Shown here one piece after another: positions 53,021 to 60,230 of a stretch of 64,000 bases of DNA. The first letter of the stretch is position 1, and every line of letters starts with the position of its first letter. Where the stretch lies: positions 62,001 through 126,000 of the forward strand of contig JBCHKQ010000004.1 of assembly GCA_039023545.1 (NCBI GenBank). The letters run 5' to 3'. The DNA is from Spirochaetia bacterium 38H-sp. GTDB lineage: Bacteria > Spirochaetota > Spirochaetia > Winmispirales > Winmispiraceae. The position numbers were made by a program, and so were the translations under genes. The notes below the pieces were generated by a model, which was not told the origin of the DNA, did not search any database, and saw only the letters and a list, made by a program, of their open reading frames with translations.

Positions 53021-53049
53021 TTGACAGTATTTTTAACAAATAGTATATC
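53021..53049 (+). promoter_or_regulatory. cimA leader promoter
   Basis: Perfect TTGACA (53021-53026), 17-nt spacer, TATATC (53044-53049). The leader ATG (53056) lies 6 nt after the -10 element, i.e. at the expected +1. Confidence 0.7.
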
Positions 53050-53055
53050 TTTTGT

Positions 53056-53118
53056 ATGAATACAAAACTCAATGGTATTATTATTCGCATTATCTCATGT
53101 TCTCGGGGCGGATGGTAA
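53056..53118 (+). CDS. Ile-rich leader peptide of the cimA attenuator
   Basis: Twenty codons and a TAA: MNTKLNGIIIRIISCSRGGW. Codons 8-10, 12 and 13 are ATT ATT ATT, ATT and ATC, so five of six consecutive codons are Ile. No Shine-Dalgarno site is present, and the ATG coincides with the predicted transcription start, suggesting leaderless translation. It is the sensor of a translation-coupled attenuator for citramalate synthase, whose pathway leads to isoleucine. Confidence 0.75.
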   Translation: MNTKLNGIIIRIISCSRGGW

Positions 53119-53164
53119 TACCTTTGAGTTACAAACCAGCCGTCCTTATAGGACGGCTTTTTTT
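53066..53164 (+). promoter_or_regulatory. Ribosome-mediated attenuator of cimA
   Basis: Three helices are mutually exclusive. Protector: 53066-53080 pairs with 53116-53130 (14 of 15 positions, one T-T mismatch). Antiterminator: 53106-53116 (GGGCGGATGGT) pairs with 53135-53145 (ACCAGCCGTCC), 10 of 11 positions including one G-U. Terminator: 53138-53145 pairs with 53151-53158, then T7. A ribosome stalled at Ile codons 53077-53094 covers the protector arm and frees the antiterminator; one reaching the stop at 53116 masks it and lets the terminator form. Confidence 0.8.
53138..53164 (+). terminator. Attenuator terminator before cimA
   Basis: AGCCGTCC-TTATA-GGACGGCT with a T7 tract (53158-53164), 13 bp before the cimA ATG and ahead of its AAGGAG site. 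Confidence 0.9.
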
Positions 53165-53177
53165 ATAAGGAGATTTT

Positions 53178-54752
53178 ATGGCAAAACACATCGTAATCTA
53201 TGACACAACACTTAGAGACGGTATGCAGGGAATAGAGATAAATTATACGCTTGAAGATAAAATACTTATTGCAAAAAAACTGGATGAGCTGGGAGTTGAT
53301 TATATAGAAGGCGGTTTTCCTCTTTCCAATGAGAAAGAAGCAGAGTTTTTTAAGAGGATCAAAAAAGAAAAACTCACTACTGCAAAGGTCGTTGCCTTTG
53401 GCTCTACACGCAAGCCTGGAAAAAAAGCAACGGGTGATGCTCACATAGAAGCTCTTCTCGATGCCCAGACAGAGGCTGTAATTGTCGTAGGAAAAAGTTG
53501 GATAAAACATGTAACGGATGTTCTAAGGACCAGCCCGGAAGAGAATCTGGAGATGATATACGACTCAATTTCCTATCTCAAATCCGAAGGCAGAGAGGTA
53601 TTCTTTGACCCAGAACATTTTTTTGACGGATACAAGGATGATCCTGATTATGCAGTAAAAACGCTACAGGCTGCAACAGAAGCAGGAGCATCCTGTCTTG
53701 TGCTATGCGATACCAATGGTGGCACTCTTCCCCATGAGGTAAGCGAAATTATAGGTGCTCTTCCAAAGGAAAAGCTTGCTCCTATAGGAGGTCATTTTCA
53801 TAATGATACTGGTAATGCAGTAGCAAACTCTTTAATGGCTGTGCTCGCCGGAGCAACGCACATTCAGGGCACAATCAATGGTTGGGGAGAACGCTGCGGT
53901 AATGCCAACTTGTGTAGCATAATGCCCAACCTCATGTATAAGATGGGATACAAACTCACATGCGGAGACAGAATAAAAACTCTCACAAGTGTGTCACGTT
54001 TTGTTGCGGAGAAAGCCAACATAATACCTGACAAAAGACAACCATATGTAGGAGAGGCTGCCTTTAGCCACAAAGCAGGACAGCATGTGGATGTGCTGAT
54101 AAAAGCAGAAGAGCTTATGGAGCATATGGATGCCTCTCTTGTGGGTAATAAGAGAAGAATAATACTATCGGAACTTGCCGGAAAATCCACTCTGGTGAAA
54201 AAACTTTCCAAATACGGTGAGTTTACCAAGGATTCTCCGGAAGTTGCAAAACTTACAGAGCTTTTAAAAGAAAAAGAAAACGAGGGTTTTGAGTACGAGG
54301 CAGCAGAAGCTTCGTTTGAGCTTCTTATACTTCAGGTACTTGGTCTGTATAAACCTCTTTTTTCCCTTGAAAACTATCATCTGGAATCCTTCAAAACAGG
54401 ACGGGCGGATTCCAAGACACTTGGAAAGCTTTTCCTGACCGTAGAGGATACAGAGGTTATGGGTGCATCTGTCTGTATAGGTCCGGTAGAAACACTGGAT
54501 GCCGCTCTTAGAGATGCTCTTGGAGAGAAATATCCCTTTATAAAAGAAATTTCTCTTATAGACTACAGGGTAAGGGTTCTAAATCCAGAAGACGCAACAG
54601 CAGCAAAGGTACGGGTTTTTATAAGCTCACGCAACCATGTGGGAGAAACATGGGATACGGTAGGCGTACATAAGAATATTATAGAAGCCTCATGGCAGGC
54701 ACTGGTGGACAGCTACGAGTATTATTATAATACTTATGTTATAAACAGATAA
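53178..54752 (+). CDS. cimA: (R)-citramalate synthase
   Basis: 524 residues. HMGL-like TIM barrel: YDTTLRDGMQGIEINYTLEDK at the start (active-site Arg-Asp), LCDTNGGTLPHEV, GGHFHNDTGNAVANSL with metal-binding His residues, and GTINGWGERCGNANL. The C-terminal LeuA-type dimer/regulatory domain follows from about residue 390. Length and the GIEINYTLEDKI start fit the CimA-type branch rather than 2-isopropylmalate synthase. It condenses acetyl-CoA and pyruvate to citramalate, the route to 2-oxobutyrate and isoleucine that bypasses threonine deaminase. The Ile-rich attenuator upstream supports this assignment. Confidence 0.93.
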   Translation: MAKHIVIYDTTLRDGMQGIEINYTLEDKILIAKKLDELGVDYIEGGFPLSNEKEAEFFKRIKKEKLTTAKVVAFGSTRKPGKKATGDAHIEALLDAQTEAVIVVGKSWIKHVTDVLRTSPEENLEMIYDSISYLKSEGREVFFDPEHFFDGYKDDPDYAVKTLQAATEAGASCLVLCDTNGGTLPHEVSEIIGALPKEKLAPIGGHFHNDTGNAVANSLMAVLAGATHIQGTINGWGERCGNANLCSIMPNLMYKMGYKLTCGDRIKTLTSVSRFVAEKANIIPDKRQPYVGEAAFSHKAGQHVDVLIKAEELMEHMDASLVGNKRRIILSELAGKSTLVKKLSKYGEFTKDSPEVAKLTELLKEKENEGFEYEAAEASFELLILQVLGLYKPLFSLENYHLESFKTGRADSKTLGKLFLTVEDTEVMGASVCIGPVETLDAALRDALGEKYPFIKEISLIDYRVRVLNPEDATAAKVRVFISSRNHVGETWDTVGVHKNIIEASWQALVDSYEYYYNTYVINR

Positions 54753-54776
54753 GAAAACATAAGTAAGGAGGACGAT

Positions 54777-55937
54777 TTGGCTCCAAAAATAATATATGTG
54801 ACAGGATTCCGCCAGCATGCAGGAAAAACCATAACATCACTAGGCTTGCTATGGCTACTGCAAAAAAAGTTTTCTCCCTCTGAGCTTGGATACATAAAAC
54901 CAGTAGGACAGGAACTTATAACACTGGAAGACGGCAGTAAAATAGACAAAGATGCAATAGTTGTCAAAGAGTTTAGCGGCATATCGGATATGGACTTGCA
55001 CACCGTATCTCCAGTAAGACTTGGGAGCGGATTTACAAAAAACTTTCTGGACTCAGAAAACAAAGCAGAACAGACAAAAGAGCTAACTGATAAAATATTA
55101 AGATCCGTAAAAAAGCTTGAAGACAAGAAAGTTATAGTAGCAGAAGGAACAGGACATCCGGGAGTAGGAGCAATAGTCGGACTCTCCAATGCAAATGTTG
55201 CAAGATTAACAGGAGCCGAGGTTATATTCCTATCAGGTGGAGGTCTGGGTAAAGCATTGGACATGCTGGAGGTTGACCTTCACTACTTTATGTCTAAGGG
55301 AGTCAATGTAAAAGGAGTAATATTCAACAAAATAATTCCCAATAAAATTGAGCAAATAAAGCATTATATTACAGAAGACCTTCTCAACACACGTTTTCCG
55401 TTTTTCTATAATCCTCTGAGAATTTTAGGATTCTTACCCATAGAAGAATCCCTGTCCAGACCCAGCATGCAACTTCTTGCCAATAAACTGGATTCTGCTA
55501 TAGTGATAGGAAACCCAAACGAACCACAATGGAATATCCCGTGTGGTAAAATGATAATCATCACCCAGGACAAAGAGCATCTCATTCCTCAAAGGTATAT
55601 GACAGAAAAAGCACTATACCTTATAAGTGCAGGAAGCGGAGACAGAATAAATCTCATTATAGAAGCCCATAAAAAAGAAAACATACCTATAGGAGGTTTT
55701 ATAATAACCTGCGGCGACACCACACAGCTAGAAGACAAAACCCTAACTATTTTGGAAAACAACTCAGTACCGGCAATATATGTGACCGCAGATACAGCAA
55801 CCATAAGAGAAAGGATAGAAGACGTGTACGAAAACCCAAAGCTGCAAACATCAGATATCATAAAACTCCAAAAAATACAAAACCTCTTTGAACAATACTT
55901 TTATTGGGATAAGTTTTGCGATATAATGTCGCTTTAA
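54777..55937 (+). CDS. BioD-like P-loop / DRTGG-type protein
   Basis: 386 residues. The dethiobiotin-synthetase-like P-loop is GFRQHAGKTITSLGLLWLL near residue 10; IVAEGTGHPGVGAIVGLSNA and FLSGGGLGKALDMLEVDL follow. The C-terminal half (FLPIEESLSRPSMQLLANKL; GGFIITCGDTTQ) looks like the DRTGG-type regulatory segment found at the N-terminus of long phosphotransacetylases. No acetyltransferase domain is attached. Function unknown; a nucleotide- or acetyl-CoA-responsive role is a guess. TTG start with AAGGAGG, 24 bp after cimA. Confidence 0.7.
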   Translation: MAPKIIYVTGFRQHAGKTITSLGLLWLLQKKFSPSELGYIKPVGQELITLEDGSKIDKDAIVVKEFSGISDMDLHTVSPVRLGSGFTKNFLDSENKAEQTKELTDKILRSVKKLEDKKVIVAEGTGHPGVGAIVGLSNANVARLTGAEVIFLSGGGLGKALDMLEVDLHYFMSKGVNVKGVIFNKIIPNKIEQIKHYITEDLLNTRFPFFYNPLRILGFLPIEESLSRPSMQLLANKLDSAIVIGNPNEPQWNIPCGKMIIITQDKEHLIPQRYMTEKALYLISAGSGDRINLIIEAHKKENIPIGGFIITCGDTTQLEDKTLTILENNSVPAIYVTADTATIRERIEDVYENPKLQTSDIIKLQKIQNLFEQYFYWDKFCDIMSL

Positions 55938-55952
55938 CAGGAAGGAGGAAAA

Positions 55953-56582
55953 ATGATTAACATGCTGATAAAAGGCGGTCCCATACTATGGTCAATAATC
56001 CTTCTGGCATTTGTGGGAACCGCAATAGTAATAGAAAGATTGCTATATTTCAGAAAAATACGAGTAGACGAAGAAAAACTATTTTTGAGGATAAAATCTT
56101 CCCTAGAAAAAGGACACTTTGACGAGGCGCTCTACATATGCGACACCAACTATTCCCCTTTGAGTGCTCTCATAAAAGTAGGCATAGAACATAGGAATCA
56201 CCCAGAACACATCCAAAGAGAAGTGATAAAAGATGCGGCTAATCAGGAGATCCCACAACTTGAGAAAAACCTCTCTGGACTAGGCACAATAGCCCACATA
56301 GCACCACTTCTTGGACTTCTTGGGACTGTTACAGGAACAATGAAAAGCTTTGGCATACTAGGACAATTTGGTGCGGTAGCAGACCCTGCTCAACTTGCAA
56401 AAGGCATATCGGAAGCGCTTATAACAACAGTAGGAGGGATACTCGTTGCAGTCCCGGCTGTTATATTCTATAACTACCTTGTAAGCAAAGTAAACCTCAT
56501 GCTAATAAAAATGGAAAACCAGGTAAACGCGCTTATCCTGATGATAAATTCTAGCAAGAACAATGGGAGCAAACAACAATGA
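55953..56582 (+). CDS. exbB: ExbB/TolQ-family proton channel
   Basis: 209 residues with three membrane helices (about 12-32, 112-134, 158-180) and the family core LSGLGTIAHIAPLLGLLGTVTGTMKSF, followed by ISEALITTVGGILVAVPAVIFYNYL. It forms the proton channel with ExbD to energise TonB. GGAGG site; overlaps exbD by 4 bp. Confidence 0.92.
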   Translation: MINMLIKGGPILWSIILLAFVGTAIVIERLLYFRKIRVDEEKLFLRIKSSLEKGHFDEALYICDTNYSPLSALIKVGIEHRNHPEHIQREVIKDAANQEIPQLEKNLSGLGTIAHIAPLLGLLGTVTGTMKSFGILGQFGAVADPAQLAKGISEALITTVGGILVAVPAVIFYNYLVSKVNLMLIKMENQVNALILMINSSKNNGSKQQ

Positions 56583-56986
56583 GACTGCAAAGAAGGCTTA
56601 GCCCGCAGATTAACGTAGACCTCACACCTCTCATCGATGTAGTATTCCAGCTTGTAATATTCTTTATGGTAACAAGCGTATTTAAAATAGCACCTGGAAT
56701 AAGTCTAGAACTTCCAGAATCAGGAACAGCAGAACCACTTACGGTAAAAGAACTCGTGATAAGCGCAGAATCGGAAGATACAATATACGTCAACAACACA
56801 CTAACAACCATCAAAGGAATCCCTGCTGTGCTGGAAACCTGGAAAGAAGAAAACCAAGGTAAGGACATGCAAGTAATCTTGGAAGCAGACAAAAACGCAC
56901 CGTACCAGCTGGTAATAAAACTGCTGGACATACTGAGACAAAACGGCCTTGCAGACGTAGGACTAAGAACAAAAGCCCAGAGATGA
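56579..56986 (+). CDS. exbD: ExbD/TolR-family protein
   Basis: 135 residues. The single N-terminal helix contains the proton-carrying aspartate in VDLTPLIDVVFQLVIFFMV. The periplasmic domain ends LDILRQNGLADVGLRT. Partner of ExbB. ATG start overlapping exbB. Confidence 0.92.
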   Translation: MRLQRRLSPQINVDLTPLIDVVFQLVIFFMVTSVFKIAPGISLELPESGTAEPLTVKELVISAESEDTIYVNNTLTTIKGIPAVLETWKEENQGKDMQVILEADKNAPYQLVIKLLDILRQNGLADVGLRTKAQR

Positions 56987-56987
56987 C

Positions 56988-57860
56988 ATGAGAGAAGACC
57001 TCAGAAAACAACAAGACAAACGCATAAAGCTCCTTTCAATATCGATAAGTGCAGGCATTTATCTGCTTATAGTAATAGCACTGTGGATAGCAGGACTCCT
57101 GCAGTATCAAGAACTATCAGATATATCCAGTCCCGTAAACATCAAGCTAAAAAGCCAAGGGAATGCTCCCATCCCCCAGATAGCACAAGAACCGCCCAAA
57201 GGAACACAAACACCACCACAACCAGAAGCAACCCCACAACATACAGAACAAAACAATAATAAGCCCCAGCCCACAAAACAAGCAGAAAAGCAAACTCCAA
57301 CTTCAACCAGCACAAAGCAAGCAGCCAGCACACCCCGCCCCACACAACAAGAACAACCCGCAGAAATATCAGGACAAGAAAACGGTAGCAGCTATAACAT
57401 AGGCTTCTCAGCCTCAGCTGGACAAGTAGGAAGAAGCTTTTACGTACCCATCTACCTCTACATGCCACTACCAGACACACTCACAGACACAACAATATCC
57501 TACCTAAGAATAAAAGAACCGCAATTACAATGGGAAACAATCTACCACCAACAAAACGACACATGGTTAATATCAAGCCAACCACCAATAGAACAACGCC
57601 CGCAATACTGGAACGCACTTAGCAAAGCAGGCTATAACCCTACAAAAGCAAGCTATAAAAACCGTCCCAACCTTAAAAACGTAAAAATAGAATTCCGCGT
57701 GGACTCAAGCAAAAAAGGCAGCCGCCTCACAGACATAAAAATACTCACATCCTCAGGATACTCCGATATAGACGAGGCAATACTATACGGATTTAGCCAA
57801 GCCACATTCTTTAACAACACAGACCAGCCTATAAAAGGCGTATTTACTTACAAATTCTAG
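56988..57860 (+). CDS. TonB-like energy transducer
   Basis: 290 residues. Cytoplasmic basic N-terminus, one membrane helix (about 17-36), then a Pro/Gln/Thr-rich periplasmic spacer (about 55-125) and a C-terminal TonB-like domain. The domain has RPNLKNVKIEFRVDSS, then DIKILTSSGYSDIDEAILYGFSQATF, the usual position of the TonB ESSG-like motif. It should transmit proton-motive force to an outer-membrane transporter; no TonB-dependent receptor is in the window. Start 1 bp after exbD. Confidence 0.82.
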   Translation: MREDLRKQQDKRIKLLSISISAGIYLLIVIALWIAGLLQYQELSDISSPVNIKLKSQGNAPIPQIAQEPPKGTQTPPQPEATPQHTEQNNNKPQPTKQAEKQTPTSTSTKQAASTPRPTQQEQPAEISGQENGSSYNIGFSASAGQVGRSFYVPIYLYMPLPDTLTDTTISYLRIKEPQLQWETIYHQQNDTWLISSQPPIEQRPQYWNALSKAGYNPTKASYKNRPNLKNVKIEFRVDSSKKGSRLTDIKILTSSGYSDIDEAILYGFSQATFFNNTDQPIKGVFTYKF

Positions 57861-57866
57861 ATTAAA

Positions 57867-57935
57867 ACCGAACGGATTACCCTCGCCATAAACCAAGAGC
57901 ACAATAAAAAAGCTCGGGTAACCCTGCCTGCGGCA
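57867..57935 (+). repeat. Intergenic two-hairpin repeat (copy Q)
   Basis: ACCGAACG 6 bp after the tonB-like stop, arms GATTACCC / GGGTAACC with one mismatch, mini-hairpin TGCC-TGC-GGCA (57925-57935). It lies between convergent genes. Confidence 0.75.
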
Positions 57936-57943
57936 CATAGAAA

Positions 57944-59176
57944 TTATAAAAAAGAAGACGGAAAAACCATCTTAACAAGACGTCCATCTGACTCGCGATC
58001 TATAACCTCCAGCCCTCCCCCAAGAGAAGAAACAATATCTCTGACAACATCCATCCCCACACCCATACCAGAAAAAACACTCACATCACCATCAGACGCA
58101 GGAACACCTCTACCATCATCAGCCAGCCATAACATAAGCTCAGAATCAGAAACCCTAGCTCCAAACTCAATCCTTCCCACCTCGCTCTTACCATTTTTTT
58201 TCCTCTCATCAGGCAACTCAATACCATGGACAACAGCATTACGCACAAGATGGACAAAAACAAAATCCAGCCCCGCCCGCCACCATGCAGGAATAATAAC
58301 ATCCTGCCCAAGAACAACAACTTCGCACAACTTTCCAAGCTCAGAAACAAGCCTTTTTGCCTCAGAAACAGCATAAGAAAAAAGCTCCCCTGCCCTAATC
58401 CTAAAAAGAGAAGCAATCAACCTGTCAAAATGCTCAAACTCAAGCTCACTACCTAGCTTGGCTACATACTCCCGATAGGCACGCCACCCCTTCTCAAAAG
58501 CAACAAACATAGAACGAGTTGCAACAAGAGAATCTATAGCCACATCCTTTGCAAAACCAAGCTCAGCCTCAGACAACATAGAAACAGAAAAAGAAATCAA
58601 ATCAACAGCAAGAGCCTCTCGTATAGAATCCTCAGAATAACAAGAACAAAAAACAACAATGGAGTCTGGAATCTCCTCTTGACTCATATTGATTATATCA
58701 GGAACACAGGAAATCACAGCACAAGCATCCTCCAGCCTGGAGAAAGCAAGATACAACCTGGCATAACGGTAAGACTCATCCCCTGAAACAGAAATAACAA
58801 CCTTAAAAATCTTTTCTCCGCGCCTTACAGACTCATGAAAAGCAGAAAGAAGAGACCGCATAACAACAACATCATCAGTAGGATGATCAGAAGAAGAAGA
58901 AACAAGAGAGGACTCCAGCTCGGAAATAAAGTTTAACAAATCAGAAGACTCAAATAAAGAAGAATCCTCTACCAAAAGAAGCTCAAAATCATGCACACGA
59001 GAAGCATACTCATCCATCTCCATAGAAAGAAGCACTGCCTTTAAAGAATGAAGAATTCGTCTTACCCGGTTTTTTGATACAGGAGAAATATCAAAACTTC
59101 TCAGCAAATCCCTCAATTCGTATAGAAGTCCTATAAGTTCTTTCTTTGCCACATCAATAGGATTAGAGCTCAACAT
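57944..59176 (-). CDS. CheA-like histidine kinase without CheW-binding domain
   Basis: 410 residues. Residues about 10-80 look like an Hpt/P1 helix bundle, with the candidate phospho-acceptor His in RILHSLKAVLLSMEM. A helical dimerisation part (200-280) precedes the CheA-type ATPase: N box VHLVRNAVVHGIELPDERKKNG, G1 DDGRGVP, G2 SGMGVGMDVVRDIVSSLGG. The protein ends right after the ATPase domain, so the P5 CheW/receptor-binding domain is absent. Residues 100-190 are unassigned. It lies at the end of the FlhG-FliA-FapA group; a motility-linked signalling role is inferred. Confidence 0.75.
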   Translation of the reverse strand: MLSSNPIDVAKKELIGLLYELRDLLRSFDISPVSKNRVRRILHSLKAVLLSMEMDEYASRVHDFELLLVEDSSLFESSDLLNFISELESSLVSSSSDHPTDDVVVMRSLLSAFHESVRRGEKIFKVVISVSGDESYRYARLYLAFSRLEDACAVISCVPDIINMSQEEIPDSIVVFCSCYSEDSIREALAVDLISFSVSMLSEAELGFAKDVAIDSLVATRSMFVAFEKGWRAYREYVAKLGSELEFEHFDRLIASLFRIRAGELFSYAVSEAKRLVSELGKLCEVVVLGQDVIIPAWWRAGLDFVFVHLVRNAVVHGIELPDERKKNGKSEVGRIEFGARVSDSELMLWLADDGRGVPASDGDVSVFSGMGVGMDVVRDIVSSLGGGLEVIDRESDGRLVKMVFPSSFL

Positions 59177-59181
59177 TCCCC

Positions 59182-59889
59182 CTATCTTTTATCAAACAAA
59201 GTCTTCTCAAGAGAAATGATAAAATCAACTTCGCCAACAGTTTTACCAGTTTCTCTTGCTATGTAAGAAAGAGAATAGCCTTCCCTATAGAGACTGAGAA
59301 CCTTTTCCATAATAATATTCTCACTTGATAAAGAACTGACAGACCCATCATAATCTGACTTATCAGCAGAAAAATCTATAACAGCCTCCTGCCTACTATC
59401 CGCCACACCATCGGATATAGCACCCCTATCATCAAGAGGAAGAGCAGAAGGAAGTTCCATGTTGTGCTCTCTTTCCTTTTTTGCCACAAGCCCGTCAAAA
59501 TCAACAACAGTCTCATTCTTATCCACATTTTTATCCTCAGGAGCTGCATCAACAGACTTTATCGCATTAACAACAGAAACAACAGAAGAGATATCAAGAC
59601 TTTTAAACTCCTTGATTATGAGCTCCGCATCATCACACGCAGTAGTGAGAGCAATCAATTTTTTATCCATCTGCTCAGCAACACTCCTTACTACACCGAG
59701 CCTTTCTTCAATAAGAGTTATATTTCTATCCGTAACCTCATTGCAATCTACAATGATCTCCTCAATATCACGCCTGATTTTATCTAAAACCTCCATAGAG
59801 GACAAACGTTTATCTATACGCTTATTTATAAAGAGAATAGCAATAAAAACCCCTACAAAAAAACCGACAAAAGTCCAAAGAAAAGACAT
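59182..59889 (-). CDS. Membrane-anchored coiled-coil protein with HTH-like C-terminus
   Basis: 235 residues. An N-terminal helix (FLWTFVGFFVGVFIAILFI) anchors it. A helical segment (about 25-105) probably forms a coiled coil, followed by an acidic linker. The last 45 residues (EKVLSLYREGYSLSYIARETGKTVGEVDFIISLE) resemble a helix-turn-helix as in DUF6115-type proteins of flagellar loci. DNA binding by a membrane protein is uncertain. Five bp before the CheA-like gene. Confidence 0.65.
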   Translation of the reverse strand: MSFLWTFVGFFVGVFIAILFINKRIDKRLSSMEVLDKIRRDIEEIIVDCNEVTDRNITLIEERLGVVRSVAEQMDKKLIALTTACDDAELIIKEFKSLDISSVVSVVNAIKSVDAAPEDKNVDKNETVVDFDGLVAKKEREHNMELPSALPLDDRGAISDGVADSRQEAVIDFSADKSDYDGSVSSLSSENIIMEKVLSLYREGYSLSYIARETGKTVGEVDFIISLEKTLFDKR

Positions 59890-59899
59890 AAAATAAGAC

Positions 59900-60229
59900 C
59901 TACCCTAAGATATCAATATTATTACCCAAGTCAGAATCCTTAACTATCATTACAGCAGCACTATCCTGCTTACCTTTTTCATGCTCCTTTTTTTTCTCTC
60001 TCTCCTCTTTTTGTTGTTGATTACTCTTTTCATCCTTTATTTTCTCAGGACCTTCACCTGCTTTGGAAGTTTGCTTTACGCTATGACTCTCCTGATTAGC
60101 CTTCTTTACCATCTCCTCCGCCTGTACAGACTGAGCATGCAAAGGCAACTCCTTCGCTCCCCCCTGCTCCCTTCCCACCTCCTGCAATCTGGTGAAAAGA
60201 GTCTGTAAGTCTATGGGCTGAAGAGACAT
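59900..60229 (-). CDS. Hydrophilic 109-residue protein of the flagellar cluster
   Basis: The N-terminal 20 residues (LQPIDLQTLFTRLQEVGREQ) form an amphipathic helix. The middle is very rich in Lys, Glu and Gln (residues 40-88) and probably extended or coiled coil. The C-terminus VMIVKDSDLGNNIDILG looks conserved-type. No family is recognised. It starts 1 bp after the FapA stop and is cotranscribed. Confidence 0.6.
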   Translation of the reverse strand: MSLQPIDLQTLFTRLQEVGREQGGAKELPLHAQSVQAEEMVKKANQESHSVKQTSKAGEGPEKIKDEKSNQQQKEEREKKKEHEKGKQDSAAVMIVKDSDLGNNIDILG

Positions 60230-60230
60230 A

